From Anaerolineales bacterium (GTDB lineage: Bacteria; Chloroflexota; Anaerolineae; 4572-78; J111): DNA of 18,442 nt. A model generated the notes under the pieces. That model was not told where the DNA came from and did no database searches. It was given only the letters and a program-made list of their open reading frames with translations. Location: the NCBI GenBank assembly GCA_012032575.1, contig JAAUSP010000085.1, positions 1 to 18,442 on the forward strand. Direction: 5' to 3'. The position numbers and the translations under genes are program-made. Below, one piece after another: positions 1 to 8,947 of the stretch; position 1 is the stretch's first letter, and each line of letters begins with the position of its first letter.

Positions 1-90
1 CGAGGAGGAGCTGCTGAGGAGGATACAGGTCAAGAGGAGTTTGTCATCATATCAGCTATCGGCGATGCAAATGTCATTGCGAGGCCGTAA
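1..90 (+). CDS. possible 3' end of an unidentified gene (partial)
   Basis: Frame 1 is open from the window edge to a TAA at 88-90 and would encode about 29 residues, rich in Glu and Asp at first and ending in IARP. The last residues and the stop lie inside the repeat element that starts at 71, so a repeat may have supplied the gene's end. It would be the only plus-strand gene in this part and would converge on the transporter operon. Nothing identifies a family, and a 90-base open frame can occur by chance. Weak call. Confidence 0.22.
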   Translation, partial: RGGAAEEDTGQEEFVIISAIGDANVIARP

Positions 91-150
91 GGCCGAAGCA
101 ATCCCCTATCCGCGGATGGAGCCTGCTTCGCCTGCGGCTCGCACTGACAT
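71..150. repeat. REP-like imperfect inverted repeat
   Basis: The left arm (71-104) begins ATGTCATTGCGAGGCC and the right arm (121-150) is its imperfect reverse complement, ending CTCGCACTGACAT. The words GTCATTGCGAGG and GAAGCAATCC recall short palindromic repeats seen between genes in many environmental bacteria (recalled, not searched). It lies about 50 bases beyond the stop of the last transporter permease (minus strand), so its transcript could fold as a 3' hairpin. Apart from the possible partial gene at 1-90, nothing else is visible between 1 and 198. Confidence 0.6.
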
Positions 151-198
151 GAACGGAGTTCTTTCACCCTGCTCGCAGATCGGCCTGGAGCGAAAGGT

Positions 199-1164
199 CT
201 ACAACCCCCGCTCGCCGCGAATGTAGGGCACGCCCAGGGCTGCCGGCGCGCCGAGGCGCTTTTTAGCCACGGCCCGTGCGCCCAGAACCAGGGCGATGAT
301 GGTTAAAACGTAGGGCGTCATCTGCAAAAAGAAGCCCCAGTTGGAGTTAACAAAAAAGGGATTGGTCAGGCCCAGGATGGTGCGCGGTCCCTGTAAATCG
401 AGAATCCCCCGGCGCAGCGCCCCAAAAAGGTAAGCCCCAATGGCCGCCCGAACGGGGTTCCACTGGGCAAAAATGACCAGGCCGACGGCAATCCAGCCCT
501 GGCCGGAGGTAGTTTGGGCGCTGTACCAGCCCGGCGAAACGGACAGACTGATGGTCGCCCCGGCCAGTCCGGCCAGACAGCCGCCGGCAAATACGTAAAA
601 ATAGCGCAGCCCGTAAACGCTGATGCCCATCGTATCGGCGGCTTCCGGCTTCTCGCCGACGGCGCGCAGGTGCATGCCGGGCCGGGTTTTGTAAATGTAA
701 TACCAGGCCAGCGGGGTGAACAGGTAGCCCAGGTAAACTAATAAGCTGTGATTTTCAAAAAAGATCGGGCCGATGGCCGGAATGAGGGCCAGGCCGGGGA
801 TGTCAAAATCGGGGATGAGGGGCGGGTTTTGGCCGGTCAGACCCTCGCCAAACACCATGGCCAGCCCGGTGCCCAGAAAGGTCAGGGTCAAGCCGCTGAC
901 CACCTGATCGGCCTGAAAGTGGATTGTCACCAGGCCGTGCAGCAAACTCAGCAGCCCGCCGACCAGCATAGCCAGGGCCAGGCCCAGCCAGGGGTTGCCG
1001 GTGGAGAGCGAGATACTAAAGCCGGTCATGGCCCCAATCAGCATCATCCCTTCGACGCCCAGGTTGAGCACCCCGGCCCGCTCGGCAAAGATTTCACCGA
1101 TGGCCGCAAACAGCAAAATTGTCCCGGTCGCCATACCGGCGTGGAGAATGATAATGGGGTCCAT
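199..1164 (-). CDS. BMP-family ABC transporter permease, second subunit
   Basis: Encodes 321 residues, almost entirely hydrophobic, with about 8-10 predicted membrane segments. Gly-rich stretches such as GEIFAERAGVLNLGVEGMM near residues 22-40 are typical of the BPD_transp_2 family (RbsC/YufQ/NupQ-like permeases). It would form the inner-membrane channel with the neighbouring permease at 1244-2374, energised by the ATPase at 2475-3992. It is the last gene of the four-gene operon. The order of lipoprotein, ATPase, permease, permease matches the nucleoside importers NupNOPQ of Bacillus and PnrABCDE-type systems. The start at 1164 has a purine-rich GGAGGG about 13 bases upstream, which is rather distant. 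Substrate is inferred from the family: nucleosides, or less likely simple sugars. Confidence 0.9.
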   Translation of the reverse strand: MDPIIILHAGMATGTILLFAAIGEIFAERAGVLNLGVEGMMLIGAMTGFSISLSTGNPWLGLALAMLVGGLLSLLHGLVTIHFQADQVVSGLTLTFLGTGLAMVFGEGLTGQNPPLIPDFDIPGLALIPAIGPIFFENHSLLVYLGYLFTPLAWYYIYKTRPGMHLRAVGEKPEAADTMGISVYGLRYFYVFAGGCLAGLAGATISLSVSPGWYSAQTTSGQGWIAVGLVIFAQWNPVRAAIGAYLFGALRRGILDLQGPRTILGLTNPFFVNSNWGFFLQMTPYVLTIIALVLGARAVAKKRLGAPAALGVPYIRGERGL

Positions 1165-1201
1165 AGGCTGACTCTAGCCCTCCGCACAGAAATTATTTAG
1201 T

Positions 1202-1248
1202 CGTGATGCGTGATGCGTGAAATTATGTATCACGCATCACGCATCACG
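1202..1248. repeat. heptamer-built perfect hairpin (GTGATGC family)
   Basis: A perfect 19-bp inverted repeat has arms 1202-1220 and 1230-1248 around a 9-base AT-rich loop. Each arm is made of tandem GTGATGC units (reverse complement GCATCAC). The right arm contains the TGA stop (1244-1246) of the upstream permease gene. The hairpin fills most of the spacer between the two permease genes and would form in their shared mRNA. There is no T-run, so it is more likely a stabiliser or processing signal than a terminator. A relative lies at 18331-18389. Confidence 0.85.
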
Positions 1249-2374
1249 CTTCTCGCTTCACCAAACGAACTTTATAGCGCAGCAGCACGTCGCTGCTGAT
1301 AACCATGAACAGGATGATGCCTTGCAGCATCATGGATAAACCCGCCGGTTGGATCTCTCGCCCGGCCAGAATGAGCGCCCCAAACAGAATCGAGACCAGG
1401 ATAACGGCAAAAGGATTCAGCTTGGCCAGCCAGGCCACAATAATGCCGGTAAAACCATAGCCCGGCGAAATCCGCTCTTGCAGGCGGTGGACCACCCCGC
1501 TAATTTCCGACATCCCGGCCAAACCGGCCAGCGCCCCGGAAACCATCATGACCAGGATAATGTTGCGGGCGATGTTAATGCCGGCATAGCGGGCGGCGTT
1601 GGGGTTATCGCCGATGAGTTTGATCTCGTAGCCCCAACGGCTGCGGGCCAGAATCCACCACACAATCACCGTAGCAATCAGAGCGAACACCACGCCCAGG
1701 TGCAGGGTGATGCCGGAAAAGATGCGGTACTCGCGGGCATAATCGGCCAGGCGGGGCAGCCAGGCCGTTTTTTCAAAGGTCGGCGTCATTTGAAAACCGG
1801 CGTCGCTCCAGTAATTAAAAATCCAGAAGTTATTCCAGGAAATAGCAATATAGTTGAGCATCAGCGTGGTGATGATCTCGTTGATGTTGAAACGAGCCTT
1901 GAGGAAACCGGGAATAAAGGCCCAGACAGCGCCGCCCAGCAGCCCCATAATCAGCATGGCCCCCAGGATAACCACTTTGGGGCTGTCGGGCGGAACAAGC
2001 GGGACCATCACCACCATGGTGGCGGCAAAAGCGCCGATATAAAACTGTCCCTCGGCCCCAATATTCCACAACTTCATTTGAAAGGCAATGGCGCAGGCCA
2101 GCCCGACCATAATCAATGGGGTCGCTTTAACCAGCGTATCGGAGAACACGCCCCAATTGCCAAAGGTCGCATCAAAGGCAAAGGCTGCCACTCTAAGCGG
2201 CTCACCGCCGATTAATTTCAGAATGATCCCGCTGATGATAAAAGCAATCACCACCGAGCCAATCGAAGTGGCCGCCGGCAGCCACTTGGGTACATCCTCA
2301 ACCCGTTTTTCCAGGGTGAGTTGGTAGGGCAACTGCCAACCTTTTTTTTCCTCAGTGGTGGATAGGGTAGACAT
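1244..2374 (-). CDS. BMP-family ABC transporter permease, first subunit
   Basis: Encodes 376 residues with a short soluble N-terminus (about 35 residues, ending near WLPAAT) followed by about 8-10 membrane segments. The motif ALACAIAFQMKLWNIGAEGQ (written here in part) near residues 92-110 is characteristic of YufP/NupP-like BPD_transp_2 permeases. The stretch INEIITTLMLNYIA near residues 163-176 fits the same family. It would pair with the permease downstream, 79 bases away. The start at 2374 has AAAGGA about 13 bases upstream. Its stop codon lies inside the heptamer hairpin at 1202-1248. The reading frame is intact. Family assignment is confident; the substrate (nucleoside) is inferred. Confidence 0.92.
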   Translation of the reverse strand: MSTLSTTEEKKGWQLPYQLTLEKRVEDVPKWLPAATSIGSVVIAFIISGIILKLIGGEPLRVAAFAFDATFGNWGVFSDTLVKATPLIMVGLACAIAFQMKLWNIGAEGQFYIGAFAATMVVMVPLVPPDSPKVVILGAMLIMGLLGGAVWAFIPGFLKARFNINEIITTLMLNYIAISWNNFWIFNYWSDAGFQMTPTFEKTAWLPRLADYAREYRIFSGITLHLGVVFALIATVIVWWILARSRWGYEIKLIGDNPNAARYAGINIARNIILVMMVSGALAGLAGMSEISGVVHRLQERISPGYGFTGIIVAWLAKLNPFAVILVSILFGALILAGREIQPAGLSMMLQGIILFMVISSDVLLRYKVRLVKREA

Positions 2375-2416
2375 GCGCTGTTTCGATCCTTTCTGGAAAG
2401 GGAGTAGGGGAAGAGA

Positions 2417-3992
<1,576 letters not shown>

Positions 3993-4030
3993 GACGGCTC
4001 CACTTAGTACCTATCCAAAAACCTCAGCAG

Positions 4031-4076
4031 CGGCGGCTCCCACGCCGCCGTTGGGCCGGGCGTGGGAACCCGGCCC
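4031..4076. repeat. two adjacent GC-rich hairpins in the leader of the ABC ATPase gene
   Basis: Hairpin 1 has a 7-bp stem CGGCGGC (4031-4037) pairing with GCCGCCG (4044-4050). Hairpin 2 has an 8-bp stem GGGCCGGG (4053-4060) pairing with CCCGGCCC (4069-4076). The words CTCCCACG and CGTGGGA, one associated with each hairpin, are also complementary, so an alternative fold joining the two is possible. They lie 40-85 bases upstream of the ATPase start, between lipoprotein and ATPase genes, and may set their relative expression. Confidence 0.55.
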
Positions 4077-4141
4077 GCTAGTATTCGGCTAGGCTCTTAA
4101 AACAAAGGGCGAGGCCGAACTCGTGTGACCCCGCCCCGTTG

Positions 4142-4192
4142 AGGAGATTAGAGACATCGTACCCTGTGGGTATTAGAAATCTCTAATCTCCT
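4142..4192. repeat. 13-bp hairpin after the lipoprotein gene (GGAGATTA family)
   Basis: Perfect inverted repeat with arms 4142-4154 and 4180-4192 (AGGAGATTAGAGA and its complement) around a 25-base loop. It lies 30 bases after the lipoprotein stop, within the operon. There is no T-run. In transporter operons a hairpin here often protects the abundant binding-protein message; that role is inference. The same words form the array at 14455-14508. Confidence 0.7.
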
Positions 4193-4222
4193 GCAATCAC
4201 AGAATTAACTTACAGGCATGCG

Positions 4223-5545
4223 TTAGTTCAACTCAGGCAGTTCGGCGGTGATGTTTTCATTCCACCAGTACATGCCGGTTTTGCAAGGTACGTCGCCGCC
4301 GGCAAAGCAGTCAATATCAATCTGCTCGATGCTGGCGCCCTCTTTCAATACTTCATTGCCCTTGTTGTCTTTGATCGGCCCGGTGAAAACGTCAAAGCGG
4401 GTGAACTCGCCTTTGAGCATTTTATCCAGCAAGTCCTGGACCATTTTTACATCTTCTGCGGGCAAATCTTTGATACCCGGCTGAGGCGTCTGGCCTTCCA
4501 TAAAACCGTACAGGCCAATCGCGCCGCTGTCAACGTCAAAGTAGTCCATGCTGCCCTTCCAGGTACCGGCAATTGATTCCTCGGTAATGCGGGCGTAGAC
4601 GGGACCCCAGTTCCAGTACATGCCGGTCAGACAGGCATCTACCTTGCAGTTGTCAATGTAGTCGTAAGTGATACCCCACTTGCCTGCGGGGGCTACTTCG
4701 GCGGGGGCGGGGGTGTCAGCGCCGGTCATAACAACCTGTGAACCGGAGTCGAACAGGGATTTAGATGCATCTTGTTCGATAATCGGATCGTGCCAGGTGA
4801 AAATCCAGCGCATATCCACTTGACATTCGGGGCAGGTTTTCTGCACACCCAGGGCAAAGGCGTTGCCCAGGCGCATTTCTTCGGGAATGGGGAAGGTGGC
4901 GATAAAGCCGACTTTGGGATTACCATCCACCTTGGCCCGAGAACCGGCCAGCATGCCGGCCAGATATTTTATATTCTCCATGGCCCCAAACAGGTTGCCA
5001 AAATTCTCGTTGTTGGTTTTATAACCACTGATGTGAACGATATTAATATCAGGAAATTCTTCGGCGACCGTTTCCGAAGGATCCATGTAGCCGAAGGAGG
5101 TGGTGAAGATCAGGTTGAAACCTTTGCGGGCCAGCGAGCGGATAACCTGTTCTGAGTCAGCGCCTTCGGGGACGAGTTCCACATAAGCGGTGTGAACATT
5201 TTCGACGTTTTCTTCAATGTACATGCGGCCCACGTCGTGGGCCTGAGTCCACCCACCGTCATCGTGGGGGCCAATATAAACGAAGGCGACATTAAATTTG
5301 CCTTCTTCGATGGCAGGAATCTGGTATTTGCTTTCGGGGTCGCCGCTGGCTTCGGCGGGGGCTTCCTCAGTGGCATCATGGGCTTCTTCGGTAGCATCAT
5401 GGGTTTCAGCGGCAGCTTCTTCGGTGGCGGCAGGAGCTTCAGCGGCAGGTTTTTCTTCGGCAGGTTGAGCTGCCGGGGCTGCTCCACACGCTGCAACCAG
5501 CGCCAGGGTCAGGATGATTACGGCAAGCCATATAAAACGTTTCAT
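4223..5545 (-). CDS. BMP-family substrate-binding lipoprotein (PnrA/NupN-like)
   Basis: Encodes 440 residues. A lipoprotein signal peptide ends in LVAAC, giving lipidation at Cys20. A 50-residue Ala/Glu/Pro-rich tether follows, with the near-repeat HDATEEAHDATEEA. The binding domain starts near residue 80. Typical BMP/PnrA features are the DDGGWTQAHDVG motif, FGAMENIKYLAGMLAG, and KVGFIATFPIPEEMRLGNAF. It should capture substrate (purine nucleosides in characterised members) outside the membrane and pass it to the permeases encoded downstream. AGGAGGAG sits just before the ATG at 5545. It is first in the operon, with its own promoter upstream. Frame intact. The exact ligand cannot be read from the sequence. 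Confidence 0.93.
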   Translation of the reverse strand: MKRFIWLAVIILTLALVAACGAAPAAQPAEEKPAAEAPAATEEAAAETHDATEEAHDATEEAPAEASGDPESKYQIPAIEEGKFNVAFVYIGPHDDGGWTQAHDVGRMYIEENVENVHTAYVELVPEGADSEQVIRSLARKGFNLIFTTSFGYMDPSETVAEEFPDINIVHISGYKTNNENFGNLFGAMENIKYLAGMLAGSRAKVDGNPKVGFIATFPIPEEMRLGNAFALGVQKTCPECQVDMRWIFTWHDPIIEQDASKSLFDSGSQVVMTGADTPAPAEVAPAGKWGITYDYIDNCKVDACLTGMYWNWGPVYARITEESIAGTWKGSMDYFDVDSGAIGLYGFMEGQTPQPGIKDLPAEDVKMVQDLLDKMLKGEFTRFDVFTGPIKDNKGNEVLKEGASIEQIDIDCFAGGDVPCKTGMYWWNENITAELPELN

Positions 5546-5655
5546 AATCTCCTCCTACAGAGATAAAGTTAGGTACTGCACTTTTTGAATAGGGTTAGGG
5601 TTAATAAAGGGATATTTTGTGCCAGGTGACTCCTTTCTTTATCGGGATAAAAGAG

Positions 5656-5753
5656 GCGGAGCATTAAACAGGCCCATGCTACCATGACGTGCCCGTATGT
5701 CAAAATAAGCACAATCGTCAAAGTAGCTTTTTGAACTTGAGCCAATGCTCCGC
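5656..5753. promoter_or_regulatory. 10-bp inverted repeat pair flanking the transporter promoter
   Basis: GCGGAGCATT at 5656-5665 and its exact complement AATGCTCCGC at 5744-5753 are separated by 78 bases that include the proposed -35/-10 at 5676-5703. Such spacing could allow a looped repressor complex or a large stem. The arrangement is visible; the function is inference. A second minor feature nearby is AGGGTTAGGGTTA at 5591-5603, for which I see no role. Confidence 0.4.
5676..5703 (-). promoter_or_regulatory. candidate promoter of the ABC transporter operon
   Basis: On the minus strand, TTGACA (5698-5703) is followed by a 16-base spacer and TAGCAT (5676-5681), resembling a sigma-70 promoter with perfect -35 and TAxxAT -10. 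It lies 130 bases upstream of the lipoprotein start and would transcribe all four transporter genes. No purine riboswitch fold was recognised in the leader. Confidence 0.5.
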
Positions 5754-5779
5754 ATGTAACTGCTCGGCGGTAGCCATAA

Positions 5780-5835
5780 AAGGCTAAGGCTGAGTCGAAG
5801 CTTGATCCTGCCCCCTTAGCCTCAGCCTTAGCCTT
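5780..5835 (-). terminator. possible terminator of the zinc-ribbon gene
   Basis: A perfect 15-bp inverted repeat (5780-5794 and 5821-5835, arm CTCAGCCTTAGCCTT) starts 6 bases after the stop of the zinc-ribbon gene. On the minus strand it is followed by a short T-rich run (TTTTATGG). The 26-base loop contains another CTTAGCC copy, so the element is again a repeat-built hairpin. Terminator function is plausible but the T-run is short. Confidence 0.45.
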
Positions 5836-5841
5836 GAATTA

Positions 5842-6956
5842 CTATTGGAGCGGTTCAACCGAGGTGACAGCATCGAACGAGTTGACTTTCAGCGTCCATG
5901 AACTGCCGATTTGAAACTGCTGGAATTTCTGAAAATCAGGGGTGGTGTAGGTATAAGTTTTGTCGTTGGCTCTAAAAACAATTTCGTAGCTTTCCTCACG
6001 GCCCACTTCGCGCTGGTTAGACCTCAACAGATTGGTCTGAGGCCAGGCCGCGTTCAGGTCAGTACCGGTCAGGCTGGGACCCGGCGCCGTCTGCCAGACG
6101 GTGGCCGTAAAACTGCAATAGTCCTCGTAAACCGGCACTTCTTCGTAAATTGGCTCGGTTTCGCAGTCCTGCTTGACCTCGCCAAAGCCGCTGCCGGTAT
6201 CCACAGTGTAGGGTGTGCCGCAGACTTCGCGGGTTTGGCCGGTGTCCTGTCGGTCGGTGCCGCGCTGCCTTTCGCTGCAACTACCCACCAGCGCGCCGGG
6301 GGGCAGTTGATCGCGCCAATCCTGCCCGCTGATGGGGACTAATTCCTGCACCAGCACCCGGCGTGTCCAGGAAACCGAGGCAACTCGCCCGGTCAGGTCG
6401 GTGGTGCGGGTGGACAGAACCAGGAAGAAAATGCACCCGCCCACCAGCGCCAGCATCGCTACGCCGATAATGACCGCAAACAGGGGAAACTGTCCCTTTT
6501 GGGCCGGGGCCGGCGCGGCGACAGGCAGCGGCGCAACCGGCTGGGGTTCGGTCAAGGCCGCGCCGCATTGAATACATTTGGCAGCTTTAGGATCGTTGGG
6601 GGTACCGCAGGCCGGACATTCGATAGGTTTGGCCGGGCCGGACTGCGGCGTGCCCAAAATCTGGCCGCTTTCGCGGGCGTGGCCTGGGTTAAATCGGCTC
6701 CGCATTGGCTGCAAACTTTGGCCGAAGCTGCGTTGCGGCTGCCGCAGTAGTAGCAATGCACATCGGGACCGGCTTTGGCCTGGGCAATTTCGGCGGCATC
6801 GGTCACAAGTTCGCTCTGAGGCAACTGCTCAAACTTCACATTATCCGGTTGAGGCGTGCCGCAGTTTGAGCAGGTTTTTTGCGGGCCGGGATTGCGCGAG
6901 CCGCAGTTGGGACAATTCCAGATGAGTTTGACGTAACCGAGGGTTTTTCGAGTCAT
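5842..6956 (-). CDS. triple zinc-ribbon membrane protein (frameshifted in this sequence)
   Basis: Read in two frames. The first covers 6956 to about 6670, the second about 6670 to 5842. Adding one base to the TTT at 6669-6671 joins them into 371 residues. The N-terminal half has three Cys4 zinc ribbons: CPNCG...CSNCG (from residue 15), CYYCG...CSQCG (near 69) and CPACG...CIQCG (near 115). A Pro/Ala linker leads to one membrane segment (FAVIIGVAMLALVGGCIFFL) and an exported C-terminal domain of about 190 residues with several cysteines. GGAGGAGG precedes the ATG. It is divergent from the Phd-like gene. Topology suggests cytoplasmic zinc fingers and an outside domain; function is unknown. Similar architectures are common among Chloroflexota hypotheticals. 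Confidence 0.75.
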
Positions 6957-7007
6957 GAGCTATCCTCCTCCACACTCTGCCTTATTTTACCACAAAAGGA
7001 TTGGATT

Positions 7008-7059
7008 TTGATATTAAAAGATCACAATATATAATTGGCTATATTAGCTAATTCAGCTA
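7008..7059 (+). promoter_or_regulatory. promoter and palindromic operator candidate of the Phd-like/methyltransferase operon
   Basis: TTGATA (7008-7013), a 16-base spacer and a perfect TATAAT (7030-7035) give a strong sigma-70-like promoter. Just downstream, TAGCT (7045-7049) and AGCTA (7055-7059) form an inverted repeat with a 5-base gap, around the expected transcription start. That is where a Phd/YefM-type autorepressor would bind. The surrounding DNA is clearly AT-richer than the flanking genes. Confidence 0.6.
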
Positions 7060-7072
7060 GTTTGGAGGGTGA

Positions 7073-7315
7073 ATGAAAACAAAATTAATTGCCTCTACGG
7101 AAGCCCAAAATAATTTTGGACGGGTATTAGATGATGTGGTCCAAAATAGTACAAGATATGTTGTTCGTCGTCGCAGCGCTTCTCAGGTAATTATCCTGAG
7201 TATCTCGGATTTTGAAAATATTCTTTCGGCCAATGAAAGCGAAAGAAAAAGGCTTGAGAAGGTAATTCGTGAACTCAGTCCGGTGTATTCTATGGGTGAG
7301 TCAATTTCAGAATAA
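7073..7315 (+). CDS. Phd/YefM-family antitoxin-like DNA-binding protein
   Basis: Encodes 80 residues. The N-terminal half (IASTEAQNNFGRVLDDV, then RYVVRRRSASQVIILS) matches the Phd/YefM fold: a short beta strand, helix carrying an NFG motif, a beta hairpin with basic residues, and SISDFENI. Family members repress their own promoters and neutralise a toxin encoded next door. Here no toxin follows; the next gene, 12 bases on, is a DNA methyltransferase. It may therefore act as a regulator of the restriction-modification locus, in the position where C proteins are often found. GGAGGG (7064-7069) sits 3 bases before the ATG. Family call is firm; the role is inferred. Confidence 0.8.
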   Translation: MKTKLIASTEAQNNFGRVLDDVVQNSTRYVVRRRSASQVIILSISDFENILSANESERKRLEKVIRELSPVYSMGESISE

Positions 7316-7327
7316 CAGGTTATCGTC

Positions 7328-8279
7328 ATGATTGCATTTGACACATTTACATTGGATTATCGGTCGCATACATTCGATAAATCTGTTATTCTGCATGCAG
7401 ATTGTTTTGAATGGCTGGGCAGAATTCCCCAAGAGACCATTCATGCCATTGTGACCGATCCCCCGTATGGAGTTAAAGAGTATAATTTTGACCAGATTGA
7501 AAAGCGTGCTAACGGTAATGGTGGTATATGGCGAATTCCCCCCTCTTTTGACGGGAGTCATCGAGCGCCTTTACCCAGATTTACCGCCCTAACCCAAAAA
7601 GAGCGCACGATACTTTATCGCTTCTTTTTAGAGTGGGGTAAACTGGCTGTCCGTGTTTTGTTCCCCGGCGGTCATATTTTTATGGCCAGCAATGCGTTTT
7701 TGTCACAGCATGTTTTTTTCGGCCCTGGTTGAGAGTGGATTAGAATTTCGCGGTGAACTTATCCGTTTGGTGCGTACATTTCGGGGTGGAGATCGGCCCA
7801 AGAATGCCGAAGAAGAGTTTTCTGAGGTTTGTTCGCTTCCCCGGAGTTGTTACGAGCCGTGGGGAATTTTTCGGAAACCTATTTCTGCGGGCATGAAAGT
7901 AAGCGATTGCCTGCGCGAATTCGGAACAGGCGGATTGCGGCGGATTAGTGAGGAGCAACCTTTTAGTGACGTGATTGTAAGTGAACGTACCCCTCGACGC
8001 GAACGCGAAATAGCCGAGCATCCCAGTCTCAAGCCTCAGTCATTTTTGCGACAAGTAGTTCGGGCGGCGTTACCCTTGGGGTATGGATTGATTGCTGATC
8101 CATTTATGGGGGCGGGTTCTACGGTAGCTGCGGCAGAAGCACAGGGGCTATCATGTATTGGGATTGAGCGGTTCGCCGACTACTTTGAACTGAGCAAACA
8201 GGCAGTGCCTAAATTGGCAGGTCTTACCTTCGAATCAGAAACAACTCAGCTAAGTTTGTTTGATTTGCTGGACGCCTGA
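7328..8279 (+). CDS. beta-class site-specific DNA methyltransferase (frameshifted in this sequence)
   Basis: Two overlapping frames (7328 to about 7718, then on to 8279) join into 316 residues when one T is removed from the seven-T run at 7713-7719; the seam then reads HVFSALVESGLEF. Catalytic motif IV DPPYG (residues 44-48) precedes the AdoMet-binding motif DPFMGAGST (257-265), the order of beta-class N6-adenine or N4-cytosine enzymes. The middle segment probably holds target recognition. It follows the Phd-like gene by 12 bases and converges on a nuclease-like gene, overlapping its 3' end by 30 bases. That makes it a candidate modification enzyme of a type II restriction-modification pair. 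Target sequence and methylated base cannot be deduced. Confidence 0.85.
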
Positions 8280-8897
8280 GTCTCGATAGAGCCAATTCGC
8301 TGCCATTTTTTGGTAGCCGGTGTCGGTGACACTGGCGGTGATGGTTCGCCGGCTGGTTTCAGACCGACCAGAATAGAGCCAATCACTCTGTGAAAGTTGT
8401 GCGCCAAGTACCATAACAAATCGAAAAGGACGTGGGGTGATGTCTTTGGGGCGATTACAATCAAAAACAAAGACCATCAACCAGACATCTTCTGGATTAT
8501 GTCCCTGCCAGGCTCGCAAATAACGAGAAGCCTTGATTTCAATTCCGTGAATCGAGTGTTGAACCGCGTCGTTGGGAAACATACCGGCTGGAATTAAATC
8601 AGGATGGCCGTTATGATATTTGTTTTTGATAATACCTGGGCAATATTTGGGCAGAGTTGACGCCATAAACTCGCCCACAATGCTGCTGAAATTGGCCGGC
8701 ATCAGCATTGTTTCAAGCCGGATTATGTCTTTTGTATGCAATTGGGAATTGACAAAGCCGAGAAAATCCAGAAAAGCACTCATAGCAGCGCGGATGTGCT
8801 CTGCTTTTAAGCCATACGGCAAAACGGCTGCCGGATTAAAACAGCTGTCTACTATTGGGACAGGGCTACAAGCTTCTTGTTCGGCTTCTACATTCAT
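8250..8897 (-). CDS. candidate type II restriction endonuclease, PD-(D/E)xK fold
   Basis: Encodes 215 residues from ATG 8897 (a TTG one codon earlier is also possible; no clear ribosome site). The core HPDLIPAG (P99, D100) followed 20 residues later by GIEIKAS (E120, K122) is a PD-Xn-ExK nuclease signature. The strand after it, VWLMVFVFDC, fits the third beta strand of the fold. No named family is recognised. The size and the tail-to-tail arrangement with a methyltransferase gene (30-base overlap of coding ends) argue for a restriction enzyme. The base composition is AT-rich like the methyltransferase, which suggests joint transfer. It could alternatively be a nuclease of another defence system. 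Confidence 0.7.
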   Translation of the reverse strand: MNVEAEQEACSPVPIVDSCFNPAAVLPYGLKAEHIRAAMSAFLDFLGFVNSQLHTKDIIRLETMLMPANFSSIVGEFMASTLPKYCPGIIKNKYHNGHPDLIPAGMFPNDAVQHSIHGIEIKASRYLRAWQGHNPEDVWLMVFVFDCNRPKDITPRPFRFVMVLGAQLSQSDWLYSGRSETSRRTITASVTDTGYQKMAANWLYRDSGVQQIKQT

Positions 8898-8947
8898 CAA
8901 ATCGCTGGGCCTAATTTACCAAAATCCTCTGTCTTACGCTCTTCCCC

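Noticed and set aside
748..1200. Long plus-strand open frame opposite a permease gene
   Set aside because: Antisense shadow of a GC-rich real gene; Gln/Gly/His-rich with no family features. The same applies to 1349-2215, 2911-3522, 14600-15223 and 16462-17010.
5591..5603. Telomere-like AGGGTTAGGGTTA
   Set aside because: Only two units in a bacterial leader; likely chance or degenerate tandem repeat.
5546..5841. Purine riboswitch before the transporter operon
   Set aside because: No recognisable aptamer core or three-way junction was found by eye.
7073..7315. Complete toxin-antitoxin pair
   Set aside because: No toxin-like gene lies on either side; the next gene is clearly a methyltransferase.
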